Shown here piece after piece: positions 28,338 through 38,069 of a stretch of 64,000 nt of DNA (its first letter is position 1; each line of letters starts with the position of its first letter). The stretch is taken from NCBI GenBank assembly GCA_037388505.1, contig JARRKC010000004.1:186001-250000 (forward strand), in the 5' to 3' direction. The DNA comes from JARRKC01 sp037388505 (GTDB taxonomy: Bacteria; Acidobacteriota; UBA6911; RPQK01; JAPXNP01). Position numbers and translations under genes: made by a program. The notes below the pieces were generated by a model, which saw only the letters and a program-made list of their open reading frames with translations, did no database searches and had not been told where the DNA came from.

Positions 28338-29666
28338 TCAGGGCACTGTGCGCTGGGTCACATGGGTGATCTTAAGGACGACCGGGTTTGGCCAGTCGCC
28401 CAGGTTGTAGATGCGCTGCGTTCGCATCACGTCAACGTGCAGGCCATCGTCCTCCTGGCTCCAGCGGCATTCCGGGTTCACGTCGGGCCGATACTCCAGA
28501 ACCTTCGAGTTCTGCCCGAGCACGCTGACCTCGCTCTGCCCGGTCGCGCGGGCAGACCGGATGACGAACTGCTGCCGCGTCCCCCTCTCCCAGTCGGGAT
28601 ATCCCGTCAGAATCGCGTACAAGGTATTGGCGTCCTTGGCCTTGGTGAACCAGATGTTGCCTTCGTGAGTGACGTGCCAGGGCCGGACTCCGTAGATCGC
28701 CTCTCCATTGATGAAGAGCCAGAGTCCCAGTTCGCGGAGACGGCGGGACTGTTCGAAGGGGATCTCTCCGTCCGGCTGGGGCCCGACGTTGATCAGGAGA
28801 TTACCGCCCTTTGCCCGGGTTTCGATCAGCATCCGGATGAGTTCGCCTCCCGACTTGTAGTCTTCGTTGGTCGGCTTGAACTGCCATTGCGTACCCATCG
28901 TGAAATTGGACTCCCACGGGCCGGGGAGAGCTTGATCGGGGATCTTCTGCTCCGGAGTCTGCATGGCGCCGCGGGTCACGACCAAATCGGGCTGCAGCTG
29001 CCAGGCCAGTTCCTTGATGCCCCCGGGCTCGCCGTCGATGAAGAGGTACTCGATGGGACCATAGTTCGTCAGCAGCTCTCGGATCTGGGCCAGGTTGTGC
29101 TGCATCAGATCGGGATTGTGGCTGGGCAGGGCCTCGGGGCGGCGCCGGCTGATCAGTGTCCCCTGCTTCCAGAGGAAGTGAAAATCGTCCGGCGAGAAGT
29201 AGAATCCGACATGGATACCCTGGGTTCGAAACCCGTCCACGTACTGGCGGGTGATGTCCTTCCCATAGGGAGTGTTGGCGACTCCAAAGTCGCTGGTTTG
29301 AGTGTGGAACATGCAGAAGCCACTGTGGTGCTTCGTCGTGAAAACGGCATACTTGATCCCGCAGACGCGTGCCAGCCGCGCCCACTCATCGGGATCGTAT
29401 TTCTTGGGGTTGAAGGTCCGTGGCAGCTCCGTGACGAGTCGGTTCACGTAATCATCGCTGGCTCCGACCATGGAGTGGCTGATGACCAGACCCAACTGGG
29501 AGTCGAAGGACCAGTGTATGAACATCCCGACTCCGAGGTCTCGAAACTCCTCGAGGCGTTCCGGATCATTCAGGTTCCCCTCCTCCCCACGGGCAGGCGT
29601 AACAAGTGCATACGCGACCCAAAACCCTATCGCAGCAAGAACCGGCCAACGGAATCCTCTCGGCAT
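28338..29666 (-). CDS. Alpha-L-fucosidase, GH29
   Basis: Removes alpha-linked L-fucose. 442 residues with a signal peptide (WPVLAAIGFWVAYALVTPARG). The barrel shows GVGMFIHWSFDSQLG, KYAVFTTKHHSGFCMFHT, GFYFSPDDFHF and GPIEYLFIDGEPGG, where the Asp of FID is in the nucleophile position. NLLINVGPQPDGEIP is a hallmark of the family near the end of the catalytic domain. Two starts nine bases apart are possible; ATG at 29666 is 9 bases from AAGGA, while the one at 29675 abuts it. Upstream of GH2 with a 296-base gap. Confidence 0.95.
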   Translation of the reverse strand: MPRGFRWPVLAAIGFWVAYALVTPARGEEGNLNDPERLEEFRDLGVGMFIHWSFDSQLGLVISHSMVGASDDYVNRLVTELPRTFNPKKYDPDEWARLARVCGIKYAVFTTKHHSGFCMFHTQTSDFGVANTPYGKDITRQYVDGFRTQGIHVGFYFSPDDFHFLWKQGTLISRRRPEALPSHNPDLMQHNLAQIRELLTNYGPIEYLFIDGEPGGIKELAWQLQPDLVVTRGAMQTPEQKIPDQALPGPWESNFTMGTQWQFKPTNEDYKSGGELIRMLIETRAKGGNLLINVGPQPDGEIPFEQSRRLRELGLWLFINGEAIYGVRPWHVTHEGNIWFTKAKDANTLYAILTGYPDWERGTRQQFVIRSARATGQSEVSVLGQNSKVLEYRPDVNPECRWSQEDDGLHVDVMRTQRIYNLGDWPNPVVLKITHVTQRTVP

Positions 29667-29808
29667 GTTTCTCATTCCTTACATCGAGTGGGCCCTTGCC
29701 CCTCGCAGAGATACCGAGTGCCGCCCCGCACGAAACGGCGGTCACACTCGAGAGTGCGCGCGTAGCCGAGCAGAGGATGCAGACCCGGCAGGTGCATGTC
29801 CCTTCCCC

Positions 29809-30921
29809 CTACGCTTTGAGAAAGATTTTCTGGCGATAGAGGAAGTAAAGAAAGAGCCATTTGACGGCCAGAACGCAGGCGACCCAGAAGAGCGGACGGA
29901 CGACACCCAGGTCGGCGATGAATCCGTGGACGAAGATGTTGGCAATGGTCCCGAAATCGAAAACGTTCTGGACAACGTAGATGGTGATCGGGTTCAGGCC
30001 GATGACCACGAACGCGAAGGCCCACTTCCGGTATCCCCGCAGGTCCACGACCCAGTAAAAGAAGGCCAACAGCAGCAGGCTCCAACCGGCGGCAAACAGG
30101 ACGTAGGAACTGGTCCAAATGAGCTTGTTGATCGGAAAGACCAAGCCCCAGAGCAGTCCCAGGATGAGACTGGCGACTCCAGATCCCAAAAGGATCTGCA
30201 GCTTGCGCCGCCCGTCCCAGGCGGTTCTGAGAAGATGGCCGGCCAGCCCGCCCAACAGGGTCGTGGCAATCGCCGGTATCGTGCTCAGAAAGCCCTCGTT
30301 GTCACCGAAGTGGTAACAACAGAATGACCCCGGCAGAAACAGCCGATCGATGTAGCCGGCGAGGTTCCCCTGGGGCGTGAGCACACCGGCCCCGTAGCCT
30401 GGAACCGGGACCAGCATCATGATGAGCCAATAGCCGACCAGAATCGCTCCGGCAATGATCGCCTGGCCCCGGATCTTGAACTTCATGAATAGGAGTGCCG
30501 CGATCAGGTAGCAGACGGCGATGCGCTGCAGCACGCCGGCCCATCGGAAGGTGGAGAAGTTGAGATCCAGGATGTGATTGTAGATCAGTCCCAGCACGAA
30601 GAGGGTCGCCGCCCGCCGGACAATGTGCCCGTATAGCCCGCGCCGGCTGTCGCCCCGTTGCAGGCGCTTGCTGACGGCAAAAGGCAGTGCTGCCCCGACG
30701 ATGAATAGGAACAGAGGGAAGATCAAGTCGTAAAAGGTGAAACCGTTCCACTCGGAGTGTTCCAGCTGATTTCTAAGAGACGAGGCCCAGGGTGCGTGGA
30801 TCAGCTCGAGAAGGGCACGGAAGAACACATCCCCTCCGATGATCCAGAACATATCGAAGCCCCGCAGGGCGTCGAGCGAGACCAATCGCCCCGCTGGGAT
30901 CTGATCCTTCAGTGCACTCAT
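29809..30921 (-). CDS. HGSNAT/DUF5009-like membrane acyltransferase
   Basis: 370 residues with about ten predicted membrane segments. The start RLVSLDALRGFDMFWIIGGD is the signature of the heparan-alpha-glucosaminide N-acetyltransferase / NagX / DUF5009 group, which acetylates amino sugars across the membrane. Further conserved stretches are GFTFYDLIFPLFLFIVGAAL and VLQRIAVCYLIAALLF. ATG at 30921 follows GGGGGGAG; the open frame upstream is not membrane-like and is ignored. Its place beside fucosidase, GH2 and GH3 suggests use on sugars released by these enzymes, but the substrate is not shown. Confidence 0.88.
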   Translation of the reverse strand: MSALKDQIPAGRLVSLDALRGFDMFWIIGGDVFFRALLELIHAPWASSLRNQLEHSEWNGFTFYDLIFPLFLFIVGAALPFAVSKRLQRGDSRRGLYGHIVRRAATLFVLGLIYNHILDLNFSTFRWAGVLQRIAVCYLIAALLFMKFKIRGQAIIAGAILVGYWLIMMLVPVPGYGAGVLTPQGNLAGYIDRLFLPGSFCCYHFGDNEGFLSTIPAIATTLLGGLAGHLLRTAWDGRRKLQILLGSGVASLILGLLWGLVFPINKLIWTSSYVLFAAGWSLLLLAFFYWVVDLRGYRKWAFAFVVIGLNPITIYVVQNVFDFGTIANIFVHGFIADLGVVRPLFWVACVLAVKWLFLYFLYRQKIFLKA

Positions 30922-31113
30922 TACTCCCCCCGCTGAAACGCCCCGCACCGTCGGAACCGCATCGTGCGCATCCGCACCGGAATTCGAACTGGAAGACCGA
31001 GCCGCGCCGTTGGTGACTATAGTCGTGCCTGGAAGAAGCCGCAAGATCCCTCAGGAAAAGGCTCCAGGATCCAGTCGGAAAACCTCGTCCCAAGCGAATC
31101 TTGGGGACTCAAC

Positions 31114-31461
31114 TCACCTGTCGCCCGTCAGGGATTCAAGGGCATGAGCTCGATCTGGATGAATCTCCAGAACCGAAGATAGGCGTGTGAGGTCGAGGAG
31201 GTGCCGTAGGCGCGGCGACAGCCCACCGATGACGAGACGGCCGCCCCTCTTCGTGAGACTGATGTGCGATGCGACGATGGCTTCGAGCCCGAGACTGTCA
31301 GCGTAGTCGACTCCACCGAGATCGAGGACCACTGCGGATCGACCTTCATCGGCCAGAGCGCGAACCGTACTGGTCAACCGGCTTGCCTCATGATCGACGG
31401 TCAGCTTCCCCTCGAGTGTGAGGACCGCCACACCGCCGATCCACTCAGTTGCCAATGTCAT
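31114..31461 (-). CDS. STAS-domain anti-sigma factor antagonist
   Basis: 115 residues, a single STAS domain of the SpoIIAA/RsbV type: WIGGVAVLTLEGKLTVDHEAS, AVVLDLGGVDYADSLGLEAIV (with the Ser in DSLGL in the regulatory phosphorylation position) and GGRLVIGGLSPRLRHLLDLT. These proteins bind anti-sigma kinases, are inactivated by Ser phosphorylation and reactivated by PP2C phosphatases. GGGAGG lies 7 bases before ATG at 31461. No kinase or sigma factor is adjacent. The PP2C fusion at 14053 is the only potential partner in this window. Confidence 0.9.
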   Translation of the reverse strand: MTLATEWIGGVAVLTLEGKLTVDHEASRLTSTVRALADEGRSAVVLDLGGVDYADSLGLEAIVASHISLTKRGGRLVIGGLSPRLRHLLDLTRLSSVLEIHPDRAHALESLTGDR

Positions 31462-31826
31462 ATGTATCCCTCCCAATGACTCCAGTTCGGAGACATCTTC
31501 GATACTCAAGACACTGGGCGTTCGATTCTCAACGTAAGTTACCATGAAGCAAGGCTTCGATGCCCCGTCTTTCTCGAGAATGCGAGCATTTTCGAGAAAG
31601 ACATGAAGCTGGCGGCCAAGACCCTGGGCCTGTAGAATTCGGGTGCGTATGCCCTTCCCCATCGGTGAAGGGCCCTCAAACTCCGGCAGGAGACCGACCG
31701 TCGAGTGCGAGAAGAACTTCATTCCATCGGCCCGTCTGGATACTCATATGGGTAGGCCGATATGGGAAGCCATATCCTTCCCTATGCCCACGCATCCAGA
31801 CTGTGCGTGTGGTCCGTCCGAATGGC
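31462..31826. other. Intergenic region with a nested hairpin
   Basis: 365 bases between the GH3 stop (31827, minus strand) and the STAS start (31461). It contains GATATGG-GAAG-CCATATC at 31759-31776, an exact 7-bp stem with tetraloop, flanked by CATATGGG and CCCTATG that can extend it to about 31745-31787. It lies 50-80 bases downstream of GH3 and may be its terminator. No gene is seen. Confidence 0.5.
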
Positions 31827-34199
31827 CTACGGCTTCATCGTCTGGATCGGCGCGGGAGGCGCGAGAGCCTCGCTGACCCACTGCAGCGTCAAGGTCTTGG
31901 GAACGCTGAACGTCCCCGTCTGGCGAATGTCTTTGGAAGACGCGCCCACCCGAACCGTGTAAGTCCCCGCTTCGGTCACCCAGGACGATGCTTCCGTATC
32001 GAACGCCGCCAAACGGGATCGGTCGATCGACAGTTGCACCGTCGCCGTCTTGCCAGGATCGAGCTGCTGTGTCTTGGCGAATCCGATAAGCTCGCGCTCG
32101 GGCCTTTCCAGTTTTCCTTTCGGTGCGCTCAGGTAGACCTCAACGACTTCCTTGCCGGACACATCGCCGGAGTTGCGGACATCCACCGCGACTTTCAGAC
32201 TGCCGTCCGACGCGTCTCGCTCGACTTTGAGGTTGCTGAAGTCAAACTTCGTGTAGGACAACCCGTAGCCAAACTCATAGGCCACCGGCACGTCGAAGGT
32301 ATCGTAGTATCGATATCCGACGTAGATATCCTCCCCGTAGGTCACCTCGGCCGGTCTTCCCCGACGAAAGGCTCTCTGTTCACCGGAAGGCTGCTCGGCT
32401 TCCAGTTCCTTGCCGGGAAAATACTTCGCCGACGGCACGTCGCTGTACTTCATGGGAAATGTCGAGGCAAGCCTGCCCGAGGGGTTCACTTTCCCCGTCA
32501 AGACATCCGCCACGGAGTGACCGGCTTCTTCTCCGGGCTGCCAGGCCAGGAGAATGGCGTCCGGCATACCTCGCCAACTGGGAGTCTCGATGACACCTCC
32601 AATGTTCAGCAAGACGATGACCTTCTTCCCCTGTGCATGAAACGCGTCCGAGACAGCCTCGAGGTTCGCCTGTTCCGTCGCGGTCAGGTCGAAATCACCT
32701 TCGACCTCACGGTCGCGGCCTTCACCGGAATTCCGTCCGATCGTAAGGATGGCCGCATCCGCCTTGCCGGCCTGATCGCTCACCACGCCGGGGTCCAGCG
32801 CCATTTCGGCGATCGGGCCCCGCGGCATGAACCCAAATCGAGGTTTGGGGAGCTTGGCTCGCGCCTCATCGATGTATGTCCGGTAGATCTGTGCCAGGGA
32901 ACCGTCGACGGAGAAACCCGAATCCTCGAGACCCTGCACGATCGAAATGCTGTACTTCTCGTTGACATCGCCGCTGCCGGTCCCACCGATCACGGTGTCA
33001 TAGGAGTTGTTGCCAAACACGGCCAGACTCTTCACTCCGCTGTTGATCGGCAGAGTTTGGCCCGCGTTCTTGAGGAGCACCATGCTCTCGGAGGCCGCCT
33101 GACGGACGACCTCGGCATGGGCGGCAAGATCGGGTTTGTCGGAATACTTGTACTGTCGAAAGCGGGGAGACTTAACGACGAGCTTCAAGACACGCTCGAC
33201 ATTTCGATCCAGCGCGTGCTCGTCGAGTTGACCTTCCTGAACCGCCTTGACGATCGCGGCCTCCTGATTCGGAACACCGGGCATGAGAAGATCGTTGCCG
33301 GCCTTCATCTGAGCGATCGGATCGGTGCCGCCGAACCAGTCGGTCATGACCAGCCCCAGGAATCCCCAATCCTCCCTCAAGACCTCCGTCAACAGGTCAT
33401 AGCGTTCGGAGGTGTAGGTCCCGTTGACCTTGTTGTACGACGACATGACGGTCCAGGGCTGAGCCCCTTGCACCGCGAGCCGAAATCCTCTCAGATAGAT
33501 CTCCCGCAAAGCCCGCTGGGTAATGAGTTCGTTGATCGTGTTGCGGTTCCACTCCTCATTGTTCGCCACGAAGTGCTTGATCGACGTACCCACTCCGTTG
33601 GACTGCACACCGTTGACCATGGCGGCAGCCATCTCCCCGGTGATGAGAGGATCCTCCGAGTAGTATTCGAAGTTTCTGCCGCAGAGGGGATTTCGATGGA
33701 TGTTCAGCGCCGGTCCCAGCAACACATCGACTCCGTACTCGAGAACCTCGTTCCCCATCGCGCGACCCACCTCGCGAACCAGATCGGGATCCCAGGACGA
33801 AGCCAGAAGCGTCTCAATCGGAAACGCCGTGCAGTAGTAAGTCTTCGAATCATTCTCTCGAGTCGGTCGAATCCTCAAGCCCGCCGGCCCATCCGCCACC
33901 ACGATTGCGGGAATTCCAAGCCGAGGAATGGCCGCCGTCGTGCCGGCCGCTCCGGCCACGAGCTCCGGCGGACGTTCGGCCTGGCTGTTTTGCGGACCGA
34001 AAGCTCTTCCGGCGCCAACCACCAGCTTTGCTTTCTCCTCGAGGGTCATCGCTGAAATGACGTCTCCAATGGACGCCTTGCCCAGTTGGGGTGCGCCGGC
34101 ACCCTCCTGTGCCTGAGCCCACAATGCCGACGAAATGGTCGGAAGCGTGCACAGAAGGACAAAGAGAGGAAGAAGGCTGAACAGCTTTTTCGGTTTCAT
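31827..34199 (-). CDS. Beta-glucosidase-type GH3 glycoside hydrolase
   Basis: Exported exo-glycosidase (beta-glucosidase or beta-xylosidase type). 790 residues. Signal peptide (FSLLPLFVLLCTLPTISSALWAQ). The (beta/alpha)8 domain runs from MTLEEKAKLVVGAG and includes VDVLLGPALNIHRNPLCGRN, SIKHFVANNEEWNR and the nucleophile Asp in GLVMTDWFGGTDP near 284. The (alpha/beta)6 domain has AILTIGRNSGEGRDRE, LNIGGVIETPSW and AWQPGEEAGHSVADVL. A C-terminal fibronectin-III-like domain closes it (VRNSGDVSGKEVVEVYLSAP). GGAGTAACGGGA precedes the ATG. First gene of the minus-strand carbohydrate run. Confidence 0.96.
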   Translation of the reverse strand: MKPKKLFSLLPLFVLLCTLPTISSALWAQAQEGAGAPQLGKASIGDVISAMTLEEKAKLVVGAGRAFGPQNSQAERPPELVAGAAGTTAAIPRLGIPAIVVADGPAGLRIRPTRENDSKTYYCTAFPIETLLASSWDPDLVREVGRAMGNEVLEYGVDVLLGPALNIHRNPLCGRNFEYYSEDPLITGEMAAAMVNGVQSNGVGTSIKHFVANNEEWNRNTINELITQRALREIYLRGFRLAVQGAQPWTVMSSYNKVNGTYTSERYDLLTEVLREDWGFLGLVMTDWFGGTDPIAQMKAGNDLLMPGVPNQEAAIVKAVQEGQLDEHALDRNVERVLKLVVKSPRFRQYKYSDKPDLAAHAEVVRQAASESMVLLKNAGQTLPINSGVKSLAVFGNNSYDTVIGGTGSGDVNEKYSISIVQGLEDSGFSVDGSLAQIYRTYIDEARAKLPKPRFGFMPRGPIAEMALDPGVVSDQAGKADAAILTIGRNSGEGRDREVEGDFDLTATEQANLEAVSDAFHAQGKKVIVLLNIGGVIETPSWRGMPDAILLAWQPGEEAGHSVADVLTGKVNPSGRLASTFPMKYSDVPSAKYFPGKELEAEQPSGEQRAFRRGRPAEVTYGEDIYVGYRYYDTFDVPVAYEFGYGLSYTKFDFSNLKVERDASDGSLKVAVDVRNSGDVSGKEVVEVYLSAPKGKLERPERELIGFAKTQQLDPGKTATVQLSIDRSRLAAFDTEASSWVTEAGTYTVRVGASSKDIRQTGTFSVPKTLTLQWVSEALAPPAPIQTMKP

Positions 34200-34604
34200 T
34201 CCCGTTACTCCAAGGTTCTTAAGCGGAATAGTCGTACGGCCGATAGATCAACGACCTCACCGACTTCCTCGTCAATGAGCACCGCCGCTCATCTGAAACG
34301 AGGCTCGGGTCCATCACACAGACCCACAAGAGATGGACAGTCTGATTCTGACAGACCGAGCCGTGGGAGAAAAGCGCTTCTATGGAAAGGGCAACGGCCG
34401 CTCAGGTTCGTCGGCTGTTGCAGGCGATGCCGCTCGCTCTGAGGAGCGGTCGCCGATGGTCGCAACGGGAAGCCCCCTGAGCTTGCCCCCCGGGGAATCG
34501 AAACGGCGCAGGCCCCAAGCTCGGGCCGGCGGACCTCCCGACCTGCGGGGCCGCGCTCGAATCACCAATCACCAATCGCCAACCGTAAATCGTAAATCCT
34601 TCCC
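34200..34604. other. Intergenic region with GC-rich stems and a heptamer repeat
   Basis: 405 bases between the tricorn-like protease stop and the GH3 start. It contains a GC-rich stretch around 34510-34553 in which GGCCCC and GGGGCC could pair, then a tandem heptamer array at 34560-34601 (separate entry). I see no gene on either strand. Confidence 0.55.
34560..34601. repeat. Heptamer tandem repeat next to the protease stop codon
   Basis: Six 7-base units: AATCACC twice, AATCGCC, AACCGTA, AATCGTA and AATCCTT. Read from the protease side, this is a GATTTACG/GATTGGTG-like tract starting 3 bases after the stop codon at 34605. Not protein-coding. Confidence 0.75.
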
Positions 34605-37600
34605 CTACTGCTGCTTGACGATACCCGCCGGGGGATACGCCGGGCTCAAAGGAGGCTCTTTGGGAAGCACGGGTGGATTCGCGTTGATCTTGCTCATCAC
34701 TTCCTGAACGGCCCGTTCGAGCTGAGGATCATGCCCCTGCATGACCGGCCCCGGCAGATCATCGACTTCGATGTCCGGAGTGACGCCGTGGTTCTCGATG
34801 ACCCACTCCGATTTGAGTCCGTACAGGCTTTCCTCCGGAATCGTGATGTAGCCGCCGTCCACCAGAGGCCAGTAGCCGCGGATTCCCCGAACACCTCCCC
34901 AGGTTCGCGTACCAATCAGCGGTCCAAGACCGTACTTCCTGAAGTAGTACGGGAAGATGTCCCCATCCGACGCGGAGTAGTGGTTGATGAGGCAGGCCAT
35001 GGGCCCGTGAAGGAGTTGTTCGGGAATCGTCGATGTCGCGCCTTCCCGATTGACGGACATCCCGATGAGTTCGCGGCGCAGCCTCTCGAGAACGATTTGA
35101 TCGATGAATCCGCCGCCATTGTAACGGACATCCACGATCAGGCCTTCCTTGTCGATCTGGGGATAGAACTGGCGGATGAACTCGTCCATTCCGAGCTCCT
35201 CCATATCCGAGAGGTAGATGTAGCCGATCTTGCCGCCCGACGCTTTGCTCACGGCTTCACGGTTCTGATCAATCCAGTTCCACAGGCGCAAGTTGAGATC
35301 GTCGGTAACCGGCCGGACCGTCACATCGTGGCTACCCTCACCCTGAGGGTTGTCGGCGACGCTCAGAGTGACCGTCTTGCCCACCTGATTGACGAACAGA
35401 CTGTAAGGATTGGCCGGGGCCTTGAGATCCTGCCCGTTGACGGCGAGCAGGTAATTCCCTTCTTTGACATTGACGCCCGGTTCGGTCAATGGCGAGCGAT
35501 AGTCCTCCCGCGAATTGTCACCGCGATAGATCTTCTTGAAGTAGTAGCGACCGGATGGAGCATCAAGTCCGAAATCCACTCCCAGCAGGCCGGTTGGTAC
35601 GTGTTCATTCTTCGAGATGTCGCCGCCACCCACATAGGTATGCGAATTGTGCAACTCACCCAGCATCTGGCCGATGACGTAATTCAAGTCCTGCCTGCAG
35701 GTTACCAGCGGCAGCAGCTCCGCGTACTTCTGCTGAACCGCCGGCCAGTCCACTCCGTTCATTTCAGGATTGAAGAAGAAGTCCCGCTCCAAACGCCACG
35801 CCTGATGGAACATCTCGTTCCATTCGTTGGGCGGATCGATGTTGGCCTGCATTTTGGAGACATCCAACGGTTTCGGTTTGAGAGTGTCCCCGCTCAGTTC
35901 ACTGAGAAAGTAGTTGGCCTTGTTCTTGTAGATGAGGGTCTTTCCGTCGGCGCTGATGTCGTACTGATCCAGAGGGTGAGTCAGAACATGGCTCTTTCGT
36001 TCTTTCATATCGAAGAAGTGCAGCGTCGTCTCTCCGGCGAGCGTCTTTTCGAAACTCGAGTTCGGCACAGTCATGTAGTAAATGCGCTGGCCGAATGATG
36101 CCAAGTGGGTGATGTTTGCGGAACCGATCGGTACCGGCACGATCCTTGACGCCAGGCCATCGAGATCGATCGTGATCGGCGCGATCGCACCCGGCTGTTG
36201 TTCTCCCTTCTTCTGCTCTTGCGTAGGACTCTTTTCCTCAGTTGTCCCCTCGTCGGATCGCGGTGCAAAAGGCGAGGGCTCACTCGCTTGAAGGGTAGCC
36301 ACATAGATACCGCCCATGTTCAGCGTCGCAATGTTGAACTCACTCTCACTGAAGACGGGGTTCTCGTGTCGGTCCGAAATGAAGAACAGGTACTTTCCTT
36401 CGGCGCCAAAGACAGGATCGTAATCGTCCGAGTTGCCCGTCGTGACGCGGGTCGCCTGACCACTGCCGAGGCTGTACAGATAGATATCACTGAGCTTGTT
36501 TTCGCCGGTCTTGCTGTAGGTCAACCAGAGACCGTCCGGCGACCAGGCATAATGACGAATCTCGCGACGAGGATCCGCATCGACCCTCACGGTTCGACGA
36601 GAGGACATGTCGAAGTACCAAAGGACATGATCACTGTCGGAGAAAGCGAGCTTCTTGCTGTCCGGACTCCAGACGGGTCCGTAAAGATAGCCTTTCGCAC
36701 GGTCGGTCAGGACCAGTTCTCCGCCCCGGCCGTTGGGGGCTCTCACAGCCAGTTCGGCTTCGCCCGTCCGGTCGGTCACGTAGGCCACGTTCATTCCGTC
36801 GGGAGACCAGCTCGGGTACTGCTCCCGAGCGTCCGAGGTCTGAGTCAGATCGCGTGTATCCCCATACTGAGCCGGGACCGTAAAGATCTCCCCCCACGAG
36901 CCGAACAGCGCCCGCTTCCCATTTGGTGAAACACCGAACGAGTCGATGCTCTTTTGCGCTTCGACCCACCGCGGCCGCTCCTTCAGGTGATCACTCGGCA
37001 CGACCACGGACAGCTTGTGGATCGACTCCGAGGGCAGATCGACCACATAGAGGGCGCCTCCACACTGAAAGACGATTCCCGTGTCGCCCAGACTGGGCCA
37101 GTCGATGTCGAAATCGGAGAAGTGCGTGATCTGACGGAAGTCCTTCTTACCGATGCTGTAGACCCAGAGGTTGAGACGACCTTCGCTCCCCCGGTCCGAG
37201 ACAAAGTAGATGCGATCTTTGTACCACATCGGGTAGGTGTCCGTGCCCTTCCAGTCCGTGACCCTCTCAATGGCCTGGGTCTTCAGATCGTAGATCCAGA
37301 TGTCCTGGGCCAGTCCGCCGTAGTAGTCCTTCCAGGTTCTGAAATTCCGAAAGATCCGGTTGTACGCGATCTTCGTTCCATCCGCGTTGAATGAGGTCAC
37401 ACCACCCTTGGGAACGTCTAACTGCTCGGGCAGCCCTCCGTCCTTGGAGATCAGAAACAGGCGGCCGAACCAGGAATTGAATGTCTTCCGACGCGAAAGA
37501 AAGAGGATCTTCTTTCCATCCGGGGTCCACGTCACGACCATGTTGTTCGGCCCCCATCGCAACGGGGCGTCGGGCACCACGTCGGAATGGAAGGTGAGTC

Positions 37601-38003
37601 GAGTGACGGGCCCGCCCTCTGCGGGCATTGTGAAGACGTCGGTGTTGCCGTCGAAGTCCCCCGTGAAAGCAATCAGGCTTCCGTCCGGGGAAAACCTCGG
37701 CATCTGATCGTACCCTTTGTCGGTCGTCAGTCGTACGGCCAGGCCGCCGCTTCGACCAACCTTCCAGAGATTTCCACCGGCTTCGAAGACGATCGAGTCA
37801 CCATGGAGAGTCGGAAACCGCATGAGGGCCTGGTCGGCAGCAAAGAGCAGCCCCTGGGCGGCGAATAGGAGAAACATGGATAGAAACACCAGCACAACGC
37901 GGCGCAGGGCTGCGTTCGTGCACAGGCCGGCGGAGTCTCGACAGCTTGGCGATGAGTAGGCAGAGATGCCTCCCCAATGAGTCAATACGCTTGTTGTTTT
38001 CAT
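34605..38003 (-). CDS. Tricorn-like S41 protease with N-terminal beta-propeller, exported
   Basis: Large peptidase related to archaeal tricorn. 1,132 residues. A hydrophobic segment at about 37-56 (VLVFLSMFLLFAAQGLLFAA) is the signal or anchor. Two propeller-like regions follow, to about 680, with WD/PD40-type repeats such as RFSPDGSLIAFTGDFDG and SWSPDGMNVAYVTDRTG. The C-terminal part has the Ser-His pair in GELHNSHTYVGGGD (about 785), a PDZ-like segment EGNYLLAVNGQDLKAP, and the nucleophile region LINHYSASDGDIFPYYF (about 1005) with downstream ESLYGLKSEW supplying the Glu. It probably degrades peptides in the periplasm. GGGGAAAT precedes the ATG. A second member starts at 61002. Confidence 0.93.
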   Translation of the reverse strand: MKTTSVLTHWGGISAYSSPSCRDSAGLCTNAALRRVVLVFLSMFLLFAAQGLLFAADQALMRFPTLHGDSIVFEAGGNLWKVGRSGGLAVRLTTDKGYDQMPRFSPDGSLIAFTGDFDGNTDVFTMPAEGGPVTRLTFHSDVVPDAPLRWGPNNMVVTWTPDGKKILFLSRRKTFNSWFGRLFLISKDGGLPEQLDVPKGGVTSFNADGTKIAYNRIFRNFRTWKDYYGGLAQDIWIYDLKTQAIERVTDWKGTDTYPMWYKDRIYFVSDRGSEGRLNLWVYSIGKKDFRQITHFSDFDIDWPSLGDTGIVFQCGGALYVVDLPSESIHKLSVVVPSDHLKERPRWVEAQKSIDSFGVSPNGKRALFGSWGEIFTVPAQYGDTRDLTQTSDAREQYPSWSPDGMNVAYVTDRTGEAELAVRAPNGRGGELVLTDRAKGYLYGPVWSPDSKKLAFSDSDHVLWYFDMSSRRTVRVDADPRREIRHYAWSPDGLWLTYSKTGENKLSDIYLYSLGSGQATRVTTGNSDDYDPVFGAEGKYLFFISDRHENPVFSESEFNIATLNMGGIYVATLQASEPSPFAPRSDEGTTEEKSPTQEQKKGEQQPGAIAPITIDLDGLASRIVPVPIGSANITHLASFGQRIYYMTVPNSSFEKTLAGETTLHFFDMKERKSHVLTHPLDQYDISADGKTLIYKNKANYFLSELSGDTLKPKPLDVSKMQANIDPPNEWNEMFHQAWRLERDFFFNPEMNGVDWPAVQQKYAELLPLVTCRQDLNYVIGQMLGELHNSHTYVGGGDISKNEHVPTGLLGVDFGLDAPSGRYYFKKIYRGDNSREDYRSPLTEPGVNVKEGNYLLAVNGQDLKAPANPYSLFVNQVGKTVTLSVADNPQGEGSHDVTVRPVTDDLNLRLWNWIDQNREAVSKASGGKIGYIYLSDMEELGMDEFIRQFYPQIDKEGLIVDVRYNGGGFIDQIVLERLRRELIGMSVNREGATSTIPEQLLHGPMACLINHYSASDGDIFPYYFRKYGLGPLIGTRTWGGVRGIRGYWPLVDGGYITIPEESLYGLKSEWVIENHGVTPDIEVDDLPGPVMQGHDPQLERAVQEVMSKINANPPVLPKEPPLSPAYPPAGIVKQQ

Positions 38004-38069
38004 ATTTCCCCGAATTGTCTATGGCGAGGACTCAGAGAGTCTTACGGGGCGTGAATCCTCGACAGGTCA

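Noticed and set aside
28092..29765. 557-codon plus-strand open frame
   Set aside because: Antisense to the GH29 gene with its complete fucosidase motifs.
31560..34055. 831-codon plus-strand open frame
   Set aside because: It is antisense to the GH3 gene, whose catalytic motifs are intact; the plus-strand translation has no recognisable motif and arises from GC-rich codon bias.
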